Source of the DNA: Lineus longissimus
Taxonomy: Eukaryota > Nemertea > Pilidiophora > Heteronemertea > Lineidae
Reading direction: 5' to 3'
Assembly (NCBI RefSeq): GCF_910592395.1
Contig: NC_088314.1
Location: 19,798,070 to 19,862,069 of the forward strand
Length of the DNA: 64,000 bases
The translations under genes were made by a program, and so were the position numbers. Shown piece by piece: positions 1 through 20,013 of this stretch; positions within the stretch are counted from its first letter, which is position 1, and every line of letters begins with the position of its first letter. The notes beneath the pieces are model-generated. The model was given only the letters and a program-made list of their open reading frames with translations. It was not told the origin of the DNA and did no database searches.

Positions 1-3000
1 CCCTTGACATATCAGTGTGGTTAGTCTGGTAATGACAACAAAGGCCATATTTGTTTGGTGGTCTTGTTAGCTCACTGTTCAGGGGAGCTTATACGATACT
101 CCTAGCAAGGATACATCACATATCATACAGGTTTTTGATTTGACCTAATTTTCAAGGTCACAGCGGTCAAATGGAGTAAATTGGCTCTTTGAGTAACTAT
201 GGCACTTTTTTGATGGGTTCCTGTTTCTTCTATGCTATATACAAAAGCATTTGGTACGTGCATGTGGAGGTTTCTGATGGCTTGTATGGTTGACAATATT
301 ACCATGTATGAATTAGGGAGCTTTGGTCACATGACACTTAATTGATCAATTAACTCCTACTGTTAAGGGGCTTAGTCCATGCATTGCACTGGTTTATAGC
401 AGAGTCTTTCAATATGAAATTGAAAGACTTTGATTATAGTGTGTATGAATATGAATGTATGAAGTGGGGAGCTTGGGTCACATGACTCTGACACTCAATT
501 AGTTCCCAACAGTTTTGGGGGTCAGTCCATGCATTGCACTGGGCTGAAGTGCGTGTAAAAATGAGTGTCTTCAAGGCCTCCTCAAATTCAAATTATTTAG
601 ATTCAAATTTTGGATTATTTAGCAAAATTCTCAATACCAATCTGAGATACTGATCATGCTGACAACTTGGTGAGTTGGTTTACAGTATTTTACATTCTCT
701 TCACATGGCATCAGCAGTTAATTAAAGGCAGTATTCATCATTTCTTAGATCTGCAATTCACAGATAAATAGACCCTATACATCTCTCGAGCCATTGTCTG
801 GTGTCTTTTACCATGAGGATCTAATTGTAAAGATAGTTGGTTTGCCTGACCCTAAATGTAGGCGATACCGGCGTATCAGGCAAAGGGCCTACTGCCTCGA
901 ATTAACATACAAATAACTTGTCCTTGATAATTTTTGGCTCACCGGAGGGGAATCTTTACAACACCGCAGTGTCCTTCATCCGTCGTCATCGTTGTCTATC
1001 CAGTTTCAAAAACAGTGGCACGTTTCTTAACTGCTAGGGCTATGAACGTCTTTGAAGGTCTTTTTCTAAATTTCTTGTGTTTCGGTATGCTTTAAATGGA
1101 TGTGTTTTTTACACTTGCTTATGCTGAGGATTAATTTTCTCAGAGTTTATACATGCCTCCATCCCTTCAGCAAGCAAACATTAGAGATCTTTGAGGTTAG
1201 TGCGCTTGGCTTGGCAAACGAGTGGTTAGTCTGACGGTGACAGTAAAGAGCTATATTCGTCTTTTTCCAATTGCTGGTGTTCTGGTGTGCTTTGAATGGA
1301 TGACGTGTTTTACATGTTAATCCAAAGCACATGGAACAGACTTCTTATGACTGCCTTTTTGCACAGATATATCAGCAATTTAAAGCGCTCATTTGCGCGG
1401 CACTTTAACAAAGAGGGAAAGTCTGCCAAAAATTACGGATTTGCTTTCAGTTAGCGATATTGTCAATATAGGCCACGGTCTAATCTAAATCTAACTGGTG
1501 TCACATGCTCAATTGAATTGACCAATCAGAGATAGGGGTTTGATAAACGAGCAAGACTGCAGACGACATGAAACTGTCATGGCTAACACACAATATTTCA
1601 CCCAATTTTTCATCTCGGTGAATCGTTCTATCTAAAGTGGAATATAAACAAGAGATTCGATCAGCTGCAGCACTCAACATATTAACTGAATTAGTTTGCA
1701 CATTTTGATAGGAATTCTGAATTTTGTAATTCAAGCAGCCAGAGGTAGTCTTCAAAGGGTTAAAACCATCTATCTCAATCTTGAAATTAAGTGATCTGAA
1801 CCCAATATATCTCCTGATTACTAAACACCCACTGCTGCATTTTCGAGGACAATGTAAGCTTTCTCAATCCCTTAAGTAACGGAAAGTATCATATCTTCAC
1901 CGAACCGAGGTTCTGTCATTTAGAGTTTAGTGACAGATGATCAGATTCGATGAACGATACGTCTGAGATGACCTTCGTTGAAAATGCCTCATTTTTCTTG
2001 AGTGACAGGTTGTAATCAGCATTAATAGAAAAAGATCCATTTCATCGTCTCTACAGATAATGGTATCGACTTTTCTTTGAGTCAATTTTTACTTATAATA
2101 TTGTGGTTTTTACTTGGATGTTCTGATTGATAGGGAAAAATCAAACATCTAAGTAAACATTGTTAGCAAATGAGCTGGATTTTTTCCAAATGCTTATTTT
2201 ATACATCATTTTTTCTAATAACTGCTGGCATGGTTTGGACCTATTTGGACATTTTGTCAAAAGATGGCCCAGACAGCCAGTTTCTAACAACTGACCAATC
2301 AAGTATCAGTAGAGGGTTACGCTCTTACCGCTATAGGAGACTTTGTTATTGTCTGAGACATTACATAGAAACCTTCCCTCATTACCCAGAAACTCTCATA
2401 AGATTTCCACTGCTCTAGGCAAAACATACTTCGGTGATTTTCGTAAACTTGGTTGAAAGCGGATGTGCTGATTGGCTAGACAAGTTCGATAAACTGAGAT
2501 CAAACGCTCACTGCAGGGGCGGATGAACCGAACCAAACGCAAAGAGTCACTCGAGTCATGATTAGAGATTGAGCGATAAATTTGATCAATCTTGGTCGCC
2601 GCCGTTTACACCCGATTGCCCTAATGCATGATGGGATGTCTTCACCTGAGTTGCATGATGGTGAATGATCTAGTCTCCATCAGAAATGAGAGAGGTATAT
2701 AGGGAGGACGATGGCGGTACGACCTTGGGGACATTGATTTTGAAATCAGAAGCATGCGTGATTGACACTAATAGGTTGAGACAGCCAGTTTCACGGCCAC
2801 CACAGGACTGGAAAAATTCAAGTCATGCCAATAGGTTTAAGAACCAGAACTAACACACATAATCACATGCCAATTGTCAGAAACATGCCCCTCCCCTCGC
2901 ATGTACTGGTTTTGATACCTAGTTAGTTACCAATGACCTGGAGAGGCTTGGAATACTGTCAGTTTTAAATTGCTTTCATACATCAGCCAAAGCACGAAAG

Positions 3001-3625
3001 TTCAGCGCCCCATCCACAAATTGTTTGATCTATGGCAAGTGCAAAGTGATAGAACACCCTCCCAATTTCCCTGATTCTTCACAACACAAGATATATGGGC
3101 CATTTCAGTAGTCAGCACAGATTGGCTCATTGATTGCAAAGAAGTGTAACGACATTGTTTATGTAACGGGTAATACGTTACAAACATATCGATAAACACA
3201 AGACAGCGGATGCAGACCTATCAATATTCAAGCTCGGGTATGGACGAGACTTTATTCAGAAAATTTTGGGCATCTCACACTCTCTGTCAGAGTTCCTGGA
3301 TTCGGACACCCGAGTCCAAATTTGGAAAATTTGACTCAGGATAACACAAATCGGGTTATTCACAATCAACAATTGAGAACATTTCTGAATGAAGACTCGT
3401 CCAGAACTGAACTACAATCTCACAATACCGTAGCATTGTAGTTTTGTACCCTATGTGAGCCCCCTGGTGTCACCGTTACAAAACATGATTGAGAGACAAT
3501 CTGTAAGCAGAGACATCTATAAGGAAAACGGAAATATTGAAACATACATCACAATAAGTTGAGAGCAAGAGAATTATTGACTCAACATTCGTGAGTGCCA
3601 TCTATATGAGGAAAGGTGTACTTAC
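1..3625. other. Left-edge non-coding region, probably intron of the synaptophysin-like gene
   Basis: No exon with convincing codons and splice sites was found. If the minus-strand gene starting at 4888 is real, this stretch lies in its next intron. It holds degenerate repeats: a block at about 305-400 recurs at about 457-541 (both with an AGCTT(T/G)GGTCACATGAC core and ending near CCATGCATTGCACTGG), and blocks near 1010-1120 and 1190-1320 resemble each other (TGCTTTRAATGGATG core) and also sequence at 15-60. Open frames here are short and lack family features. Confidence 0.5.
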
Positions 3626-4888
3626 AATCTGGATGAACTTGATGAAACCACGCGGCTCCTTCACAGCCTGAACGTTCGCAACTGCTGCTACCTAGAAACG
3701 AGAAGGAGATATTATGAATTAAAAATAATGCTATGAAAATGATGATGCCAGGTTGAGAGGTATTACAGGGTCTCTGCCAGAGGTTCCTCCACATCACTTC
3801 CAGCATTCAGACATCGATGGGATCCACTGCAGAAAAACTCCTTTGGACTTGTTCAGTGTTGTCAGGTTTTCCTTCAGATTACTAGTGAGTGTGTCTACTC
3901 TTCCAAGGGCAGTCCGTGTATTAGACTTCAGCTCTGTACTTTTGGAGCAAAGCGCCAGCATCGAGACTGTATGAGTTTTGGCATCAGGGTGTTAAATCGC
4001 ACTCCACTTCCACCATTTTTTATTGCTTTTCTTGGGCTGAACTCAGAACTGCCTGTGTACACTTGCATCCAATCTGAGCTTGGGAAGCTGTGGTCTCAGA
4101 ACATCTCCAGGGTAACAACTCTCTGGACAGCTGCCCGATGTTTTCCCTTCTGCTCAATACTGGAACTGTCTACCTTATTTACTGACTACTGTGCCTTCTT
4201 TGTTGAATACACGTCTCTTCTCTAGGGGCTTAAGGTCTGTAGTACATCCATAAATTTTAAATTACAGGTGTGCTTTTCAGGGACAAGGCTCCAAGTCCAA
4301 CTTCCAAGTCTAAGCCCAAGGATGTTTTGAGCCTTGTCTGGCTTGGCGTTTTTCTCCATGAAAACATTTTTTTGTCAATAAGTGTCATGTCTTGGGGTGG
4401 TAACTGCTCCCTGGCTCTACTAGTACTACTAAAAGACAACCCTGATTTACTGAGTGATTGATTGCCCCCTATCAATATCATTGTAATGATTGTCAGAATC
4501 AGGAAAGTTGGGATGGACAAGGCACCACTTTCACCCATCTGAACGAATCAAAAAGGTGTCTCAACAAAGATCTACGCCACGGTCACGATTGCACAATTCA
4601 TAAAATGATTAACACATCAGGTGACTGCTATTACAAAGTATGAAGAAATGTACACGACAAAATGTCAAAAATGTACAGGCCATGGCTTCTCGAAATCACT
4701 TTTCCTCCTCTGAAAAAAGGATATTTCTGAGTGCTACGGATAACAACAGTCATTACTGGTAATATAGGCAGATAGATGAAACATTTATCTTGTATTCTTA
4801 ACTCTTTGATTGAAATTTCATTCACGCAATATTGAGAAATATTAAAAATGAAAGAGAAATTTTGTCAAACCTGCGCTACTTTATCCAT
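3626..4888 (-). CDS. Synaptophysin/synaptogyrin-like membrane protein, 5' end only
   Basis: Two coding exons on the minus strand. Exon 1 is 4871-4888 (ATG, peptide MDKVAQ, donor CAG|GTTTGA). Exon 2 is 3626-3691, 22 codons after a TTCTCGTTTCTAG acceptor and ending at ATT|GTAAGT. Both junctions are phase 0. Exon 2 includes VKEPRGFIKFIQI, which resembles the cytosolic stretch just before the first transmembrane helix of synaptophysin-family MARVEL proteins (the KEPLGFIKVLEW type). These are four-helix vesicle membrane proteins. The remaining exons, with all the membrane helices, would lie beyond position 1, so the call rests on a short match and clean splice signals. The gene is divergent from ATP5F1C. 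Confidence 0.45.
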
Positions 4889-5024
4889 CTTGAAACCAGG
4901 AAGTATGTCCTAAGTTGCAAACCACAAGCACTGTCATTGGTCAGAATCATCGATTCCTCAAAATTTGTGATTTCTGCTCCAATCAAAGGTTAGCTTATGA
5001 AACATTACCGGGAGGCGTAAATTT

Positions 5025-5262
5025 TAAGGACCGGCACCGCGTATAAGTAATTAAATCGAACACGATTGAATTTGAAAAGATATAACAATGATTTTTTAAA
5101 AAAAATATTATTTGCAAGAAATTCAATCGAATATATTTTTTAAGTTGCTCATAACAATTTGTTGGCTTCTTTTGTGCGGTACTTCGAAAGTTTGGCAATT
5201 TCCCAATCGCCCGGGCACGTCATCATCGCGTACATGTGGGAAAAACTCCCTAACGAGACCAT
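5025..5262. repeat. Dispersed repeat shared with two sites near TRABD
   Basis: 5025-5190 matches the reverse complement of about 45165-45320: both contain CGCGTATAAGTAATTAAATC, an ATATATTTTTT(A/G)AGTTGCTC block and CTTTTGTGCGGTACT. Next to it, 5208-5262 matches the reverse complement of about 47245-47300 (GGGAAAAACTCCCTAACGAG and CACGTCATCATCGCGTACAT). The two matching pieces occur in a different order in the two regions. Here the repeat lies in the gap between two divergent genes. Confidence 0.7.
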
Positions 5263-5781
5263 AGCCAAAAGGTTTTCGTTCCGCTTTGCAGGTTCCCGAA
5301 GTTTTCGTTTTCGACAAACCCAGCCCTGGCAAGGTCATCCACCATTGCTGTGAAATGTATTCCCGGGCTGCAGTTAGTTTTTCGCCTATTTGGTGGGTAT
5401 CTGATCATTGTATGATGCATTTCTCTGTCTTTGCAGGAACATAAGATAATGATCAACAAAATGCATGAAGAAAATTGAGGTGATATGCTGTTCTCAATTG
5501 CGTAGATGACATGAAAGATGACCGGCGTTTTGGTTGAAAAATACACTAGGCGTACAGTGCATTTTGTACATGTTTTAGTGCATCCGTCCGTGTTACGGTG
5601 TAGTGCCTTGAGCCTTGTCAACCTACCCCCCCCCCCCCCTACAGTACAGGGGCCTGGGAACGAATTTGAAATTACAATCTGCTGATCATCATGAGTTGAA
5701 CTGTTTCAACAAAGACAAACCAGAGGCAGAGTAACACTAAACAGTCACAGTGCAAATAAACGTTATCTCTTTTTCTTTCAG

Positions 5782-8188
5782 CACGCAGGTGCGTGGCATG
5801 GCCACACTCAAGGACAGTAAGTATTCAATTCAAGATCAGGTTGTTTTGACGACTGACGACGTGTCCTAGAAACAGTCGGTGCCACAACCTGCGTTGTAGG
5901 CCGAGAAGACAGTGTGTCGTATCTTTCACTTGGTAGAAGTTGTGACAGAGTTGAATGTGCTGAACATAAGTTTTCAGTCTGATAATGGCTTGCAGTCCCC
6001 CCTTTCGTAATATCGGTAACTGGTATTCAAGTTTGCCACATTTGATCAAATACCCGGTAGTTTTTTTGTCTGGTGTGTCTAGATTTTCTGTTGCCATTCA
6101 AAATTAAATCTTTTGATGCATCAATCATCTTTTCAGTTTCTGTCCGATTGAAAAGTGTCAAGAATATCCAGAAGATCACCGCTTCAATGAAGATGGTGTC
6201 TGCTGCCAAGTTCAATCGTGCTGAGCGAGAACTAAAACCAGCCAGAGCTTATGGCCATGGAGCACAAGGTAAGTAATCAATGACATGATTCAGTCAGTGT
6301 TCTCTGCACCATTACAGAAAGGGAAATTTACCCCTCTTTGACATATTCCCCCCTCTTTAAAATTGGATTTTGTCATGGTTTTCCAATTGGGGCATGCCTC
6401 TTAAATCTCGTTGTCTACTGTCACACCTCTCAACATTCCCAAAGTTCCAAGGAGAACACTGGTATGACAAATGGTAGAATTTGTCCAAGTTGGCAGTATT
6501 GATTGGTTTAGTTGCTCAACAGTCATAAATTGGCAGTAGCACTTGCAGTCATTCTAAAGGTTCAATTCGTGCTTGCTGAATGGCACTGTGGAAACACCTC
6601 TTAGGTCTTGAGCTCATTTCTGGGTTGGTTCCGGGTTGGTTACATCGCTAATAGTGTCCTTTCTTTGACAGAGTTCTTTGAAAAAGCGGAGTGCACTCAA
6701 GATGAGAGTAAACCAAATCATTTGATTTTGGCACTGACGTCAGATAGAGGTCTCTGCGGTGCATGCCATTCTACTATCGTCAAGCAGATCAGAGCTTACA
6801 TCAGCGAGGCTGGTGAGGGCGCGAATGTCAAGATCATAGCAGTTGGTGACAAGTCGAGGGCAATGTTACAGCGGTAAGTATCGAATTGTTCTATCCTGGT
6901 ACCATCGCTTCTTTATCCAATAGAATGGGAAACTTTCTTGACAGTGCAGCTTCCTCTGGGGTCTCCGGTTTCCTCCCACATTACAGAACAAAACCCCTTG
7001 ATATTAGATGTCCTCACGACTGTCTGCTCTAATGGTTTCAATGTTTCTATGTTGTTTTCTGTACAATATTTCAGGACCCATGGTAAACACATTCTCTCGA
7101 CGATTACAAACATCGGAAAGAAACCGTCGTCATATGCAGATGCTGCCTTGATTGCTAATCAGGTTCTTACCAGTGGATTTGAATATGACTTTGGCCAAAT
7201 GTACTACAATATTTTCAAGTAAGTAGAAAAGTGCAGTTTTGCCAGTTTTGAGGAAAAGGCTGCACATCAAATGGAGAGTAAATGGGAAGGCTGCCCTCCT
7301 TAGCCTTTGCAGGCAACTTAGCAAGGAGAAGGAAAACTATTGGATATTAGAACTTGGATGGATTGCAACCTTACAGGTAGAGCTTGCAGGGCCCACCTAT
7401 GCATGGACACTCCCTGACTCTTACCAATCCAATCCCCCAACTTATGGGTAAATAGTACACCAAAGACTACATATCCTCTGCACTGTTGACTACACTTCTA
7501 CTCTACATGTATTACTTTGTCAGCGCATAAAGCAAAAAGATTTGGCGTTTACAGGAATGACAAAAACGTATTGCTGTCGTAACAATTTTTTAAAGTGTGT
7601 TCTTTCATTCTCTTCAGGACTGTAGTATCCTACAAAACAGCCACAATCCCGCTCTTTTCCTTGGACCAAGTGAGTAACGCAGAGAAGCTCAGTTTATACG
7701 ACAGCATCGACGAAGAAACTCTGCGCAGTTATAACGAGTTTGCCTTGAGTAGCTTGATCTACTTTGGTCTCAAGGAATCGGCCACAAGCGAGCAGAGTTC
7801 CAGGATGACAGCCATGGATGGAGCAACGAAGAATGCCGGTACGTATTCATGGGCCATTATCATGATTATGTTGAAGTTTTTCAGGGCCAGTGATGTATGG
7901 AATTCATATGGTTTTCCATCACCCAAAGATGTAAAAGACAACAGTAATTGACGTCAAAGTTTCTGCTCCACTTTAATGTTTGATCTCCTGAAGTCTTTTT
8001 AAGTATGCTGTCTTTGTGATCTTGGAACTACTCTCTCTCGTCATCTGTTCGAATTATTGATGCATCTTATTTCGTCTTCAGGTGAAATGATTGACAAGCT
8101 GACCCTAACTTTCAACAGGACCAGACAGGCTGTCATCACCAGAGAGTTGATCGAGATCATTTCCGGCGCTGCTGCTTTGAAAAAATAA
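5782..8188 (+). CDS. ATP5F1C: ATP synthase F1 subunit gamma, mitochondrial (first exon not located)
   Basis: Central rotor shaft of mitochondrial F1Fo ATP synthase, turning inside the alpha3beta3 head. Exons: 5782-5816, 6137-6268, 6672-6873, 7075-7218, 7618-7838, 8082-8188; all junctions keep frame. The mature start reads MATLKD, followed by [13 protein letters not shown], then [17 protein letters not shown], and the highly conserved carboxyl region ([38 protein letters not shown]), ending KK-TAA. The gamma signature sits in the last exon, as in other animals. About 280 residues are covered, close to the usual mature length. The exon encoding the mitochondrial presequence should lie upstream and must end in phase 2; I could not identify it. 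An alternative internal ATG exists at MATLKD but would lack a presequence. Confidence 0.95.
6936..6985 (+). repeat. SINE 3'-part fragment in ATP5F1C intron
   Basis: GGGGTCTCCGGTTTCCTCC matches the distal part of the tRNA-derived SINE at 16736-16905. A weak head-like piece (GGCACTGTGGAAACACCTC) lies near 6580-6602. Confidence 0.5.
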
Positions 8189-8910
8189 TGCTAACACCCA
8201 CTTAGGACATTTCCATCCTCATATCAAACTTAGGGTATTCTTAAGTATGATTGAATTGGCAATGATTGTAGGAACTGACTGGGGGAATTTATCAGTGTTC
8301 TATCAAACAAGGCTTAAACCTTACCTATTCTGATGAATTGTCCTTGAACCACTTGGTAGGTGGCTACCTTCTTATGGATCAAAATGTGTTAAACTTTTTG
8401 GTGTCTCATCAACTTCACCAGGTCAGTTTCTACTTTAGTATCACTGCTCATAGTTCAGGATCAGAATAGAATAATTTGTACAGAAAAACATCATAAGAGT
8501 GGACTCTAGCTCAGCATTGTATAGTACAACGCTGTTTCAGGACTTGAATGTGTTGGAGTGAAAAATGTAAATTAACTTTTATGTTCGATGTGGAAGGGCA
8601 AAGTTTTGTTTGTGAATTCAACCACTGAATACAAAATAATTATTGGTAAAAACATTCTTTCTTGTTTTTCTTGTTATGTTTCCTTTAAGTCAATTATTCT
8701 GCCAAACTCCACTGCCTTGCAAAATATATTCATACGCCAAAGACCACTGAACATGCTTTATACATGATTCTCAGCAAATTGGCCACTTGGTTGAAACCAG
8801 GGAGGTGACCAGAAATACTGGTACTACCATGCATATCGCTGTCTTCGAGGGAAAAGGCTCTGCAGTGTCCTTAAAAAGGCCCAGTACAATCACGAATATT
8901 GAATCCGTGA
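8189..8910 (+). other. ATP5F1C 3' UTR and spacer
   Basis: Unique-looking AT-rich sequence after the ATP5F1C stop codon. No coding exon was found. No canonical AATAAA stands out immediately; AT-rich sequence near 8625-8645 is a possible 3' end. Confidence 0.4.
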
Positions 8911-8911
8911 G

Positions 8912-9530
8912 GGCCCTGCAAGTCACCAATTACAACATTGCGTTGTGCTTCAAATGGGAAGTAGAACAACCCAGAGGTTCCTTGTACCTGCGTCCTTAGG
9001 CAAGACACCCATCACAACATTGCTTTGTCCTTCGAATAGGAGGTACAACCCAGAGGTTCCTTGTACCTGTGTCCTTAGGCAAGACACCCATCACAACATT
9101 GCTTTGTCCTTCGAATGGGAGGTACAACCCAGAGGTTCCTTGTACCTGTGTCCTCAGGCAAGACACCCATCACAACATTGCGATGTCCTTCGAATAGGAG
9201 GTACAACCCAGAAGTTCTTTATACCTGTGTCCTTAGGCAAGACACCCATCACAACATTGCTTTGTCCTTCAAATAGGAGGTACAACCCAGAGGTTCTTTG
9301 TACCTGTGTCCTTAGGCAAGACACCCATCACAACATTGCTTTGTCCTTCGAATAGGAGGTACAACCCAGAGGTTCTTTGTACCTGTGTCCTTAGGCAAGA
9401 CACCCATCACAACATTGCTTTGTCCTTCGAATAGGAGGTACAACCCAGAGGTTCTTTGTACCTGTGTCCTTAGGCAAGATACCCATCACAACACTGAATG
9501 TCCTTTGAAGGAGACGTACCAAGAAGTTCC
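8912..9530 (+). repeat. 79-bp tandem array, about seven units, SINE-tail derived
   Basis: The motif CCCAGAGGTTC starts at 8970, 9049, 9128, 9207, 9286, 9365 and 9444, an exact 79-bp period. Each unit carries AGGCAAGACACCCATCACAA, TTGTCCTTCGAATAGGAGG and TTCCTTGTACCTG. Units differ by only a few substitutions; the edge units are more diverged. The unit resembles the 3' part of the tRNA-derived SINE near 40850-41120 (CATTGCTTCATCCTTCGAAT...AGAGGTTCTATACC), so the array probably arose by amplifying a SINE tail. Confidence 0.9.
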
Positions 9531-9775
9531 TTACACCTGGCACACATACCAGGGCAACCAAAAGGCCTCTCCAAGTGAGTATGCTTGTACCACGCGATGG
9601 ACTCTCTTCAGCCAAAGGCCCTGAACAAAATGGCCAATATCACAACTCTTAGTTTAGAGAGTTTTCAATAGATCCAATGGATGAAAAGAAATGTCTTGGT
9701 TCAAGAAGTTGTCATTTCAAGCCGACAACAAAAATAAGCAAGTTCAAACAAGTTGGTACAATGTAGATGAAGCAG

Positions 9776-11603
9776 TTTTATTAGATGTGATTTATAACAC
9801 AGAACACCACAACAACAGTTGGATGGAACACTTTACCATGGATCCCTTGCAGTAGAACCTCTCTATTAAGGACCCATCCTAATTTATCAACCAGTGTTAG
9901 ATCATGGAATATAGAGTATAATAGTACTGACACGTGAATACACCACCTGCCTTAGTCATGAATATTGCTATAATGAGGAGAATATACAAGGCACAATTGT
10001 TATATTACATTGTAAGTGCAAAAACAACAGAATACAAAATTGGTATATGAATGAATCTGGTGATTGTAGGAAGACAGAATATTTTGAATACTGACAGATT
10101 TTTCTCTCAACTTCTACAGAAGGGCGGATTATCATTGAATACATGAATATACCACAGGTGACCATTTTTGGGGATCAAATTATTCTGCCAAAAATTATAT
10201 AAATTTTTGCAATTTGAAAGCGTAATAGCATAAAAGCATCACTACCACTATAATTTCTACAAGCACACCATAATACAAAATTATTGACCAAGTGGACACT
10301 ATTTCAAGCAATTTGGCACATTTATTACCAAAGGCACCAGCATTTGATTAATTTCATAGGACAGTTGGAAAATTTCTCAAAATAACATCCGAAAACTGGC
10401 AACGGGAAAGTAGCCCAAGGTGGCAGGAATAAAGTAACAAAATACATTTTTTTATACATGTATAGTATCATAGCAAAATAAATGCGAGTAAGTATAGAAT
10501 AGAATATAGCAGAAATATACAAGGACAACAGACATTTTCACGGGCCAGACAAGTCCAGGGCTTCTAGAATGATACAGAATTCCACTCTGGCTGAAAACCA
10601 TACATGTAGTACCAGTATTATGCATTAAACACAGACATTGCTTACTACCAAACAGAATATTATGTTGAGGAACAAACAGTTCTCAACACGTATATCATGA
10701 CCAGAATTTTATATTTTGTAACACATTTGAGTTTTGCTAAAAATACAGCATTCATAAAAAAATCTGACATTTCTTACTCCCAAACCATATATCGTGTTGA
10801 GCAACAAAAAGTTTACGATATTATGACCATAATTTCATATCTTGTAGCGCATTGTAGTTGAATTATCAAGGCCAGGATTTGACCAATATTCCTTTGAGGT
10901 CTTTCAATTCGAGGAAAATAGGAAAAAACTTTCCAGATTTTATATCGTAAGTATGATTGCGATAGTGAGATCTGGTGTGTTCAAGTGCAACTGGATACAA
11001 AATAATTTTTCAACAAAGTCCTGAAAAGGGTAAAGGAACGGGTGCAAAGGATATGCCCGATGTGAAAAGATAACAATGTTAGCAATATTATAATGATCGT
11101 CAAAACACACAAACTACAATAATGATGACGACAACACAAAAACACTCCATGATATAATTATATAATTTGTTATAAAGTTTCATGACATTTTAAATCGGAC
11201 GCACAAGAAATATGAACAGGACACTGGTGGGCTGCATCTTCTTCAGCAAAAACTATATTGAAGAACATTTCCAGTGGGTGCGCAATGCAATAACATACAT
11301 TCATGACGTCATCAGTTAAACTTAGCCATTGCATGTACCTGGCCAAGAGGATAGTACCTCTGCTTGCCACCATGCGCCGCCACTAGTAGTATCACACCAA
11401 TCATCCAATGCTGCTCTATAGTAAAGATTTTTGCCAGTATTGTGAGGCATTTTTGACATGGCTTTTGACTGCTGGATGCCATTTTTGAATGATCAACTAA
11501 AATATTTCATGCCCAAGTTGACCCTGTAATCCATCTACAGCTCGGCAAGAACAACATATCATATATCTACAGCCTGGCATAACATTGCCAAGATATTGCA
11601 TGT
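9776..11603 (-). other. Probable 3' UTR of SSUH2
   Basis: AT-rich and without exons. On the minus strand an AATAAA lies at about 9776-9781, some 1.8 kb beyond the SSUH2 stop. A fragment of the CAGTRGAACCTCTC MITE family lies at about 9849-9905 and may be part of this UTR. Confidence 0.4.
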
Positions 11604-19111
<7,508 letters not shown>

Positions 19112-19957
19112 CTCAGCAGCCAAGAATTGTCTTCGGCAGGCTTGCCCGAGAATTCCCAATATACACTTGGCAATACTATGTTCAAAATATCCTGGGACCA
19201 AGTATTTTAAAGCCTTTCTCTAAAAAGTCATTCTGATGGATCTGAGGGCAAGACTGCACCCTAGATGGGGACGTCTATAAAGCTTCCTTGCTCCACAGAT
19301 GAGATAGGCGCCAAGATCAAGTTGTGACACACCTGGAGATGAATTGTACCGTTGTCCACAGTTATATGCATGTCAGCAGGAAAGAGGGTACAACATTTAA
19401 TCTGAGCTCATTGCTGCTGGCCCTCAAACTGCCTCCAGATAATCATCATATGTGTTCAATTATAATTTGTCCCGAATTGGTCTTTTGAGGACAAATTCAC
19501 AACCAGAATGCAAGGAGCTCAACTTTCACGTTTCCTTCGAGGGAAAGACTGTGGTCCAGACACTTGGAAATTAATTCCAGATTACTCCCAATTTTTCCAA
19601 GGGATATGTTGGCCGACAGCTTTGCCAAATTTTCATGCCAATGGTAAATAGCTGAAGCAAAACAGCAGCCCAAGGAGTGGTTCAACATTTTCAACATTAT
19701 CACAATAGTATAGCTTAGGGACGGGGGGGGTCGCAGTCTCTGAACGCTACATTTTATATGGTACTCTTTTTGGGGAAGGAGGGGGTCTTAAGAGGAGTAC
19801 TGGTACTCTCTGCACTCATGTGAAAATGCTGAATGAAGCCAAAATCCCTGGCCAGGAATTACCGTATGTGGTCCATGAGGTCTTGTGAAGAGGGAATCCC
19901 TGACCTTCAACAACAATAAAAAGCAAAAACATTAAAACAAGGGTATATAAAAACTTT

Positions 19958-19963
19958 TTTATT
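19958..19963 (-). terminator. Likely SSR4 polyadenylation signal
   Basis: AATAAA on the minus strand, about 50 bp beyond the SSR4 stop at 20014. Confidence 0.6.
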
Positions 19964-20013
19964 CATTTAATTTCCAAATTAAATTATACACCATATATAG
20001 AATTACAAAATAT

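Noticed and set aside
2170-2418. 82-codon frame with a hydrophobic start
   Set aside because: No family resemblance, no splice or promoter support, and a composition typical of AT-rich non-coding DNA.
5159-5353. 64-codon frame as the ATP5F1C presequence exon
   Set aside because: It overlaps a dispersed repeat also found near TRABD and has no donor in the required phase 2.
8945-9624. Open frames of 136 and 79 codons across the 79-bp array
   Set aside because: The 79-bp period is not a multiple of three, units are non-coding SINE-tail sequence, and the frame depends only on absence of stops in the unit.
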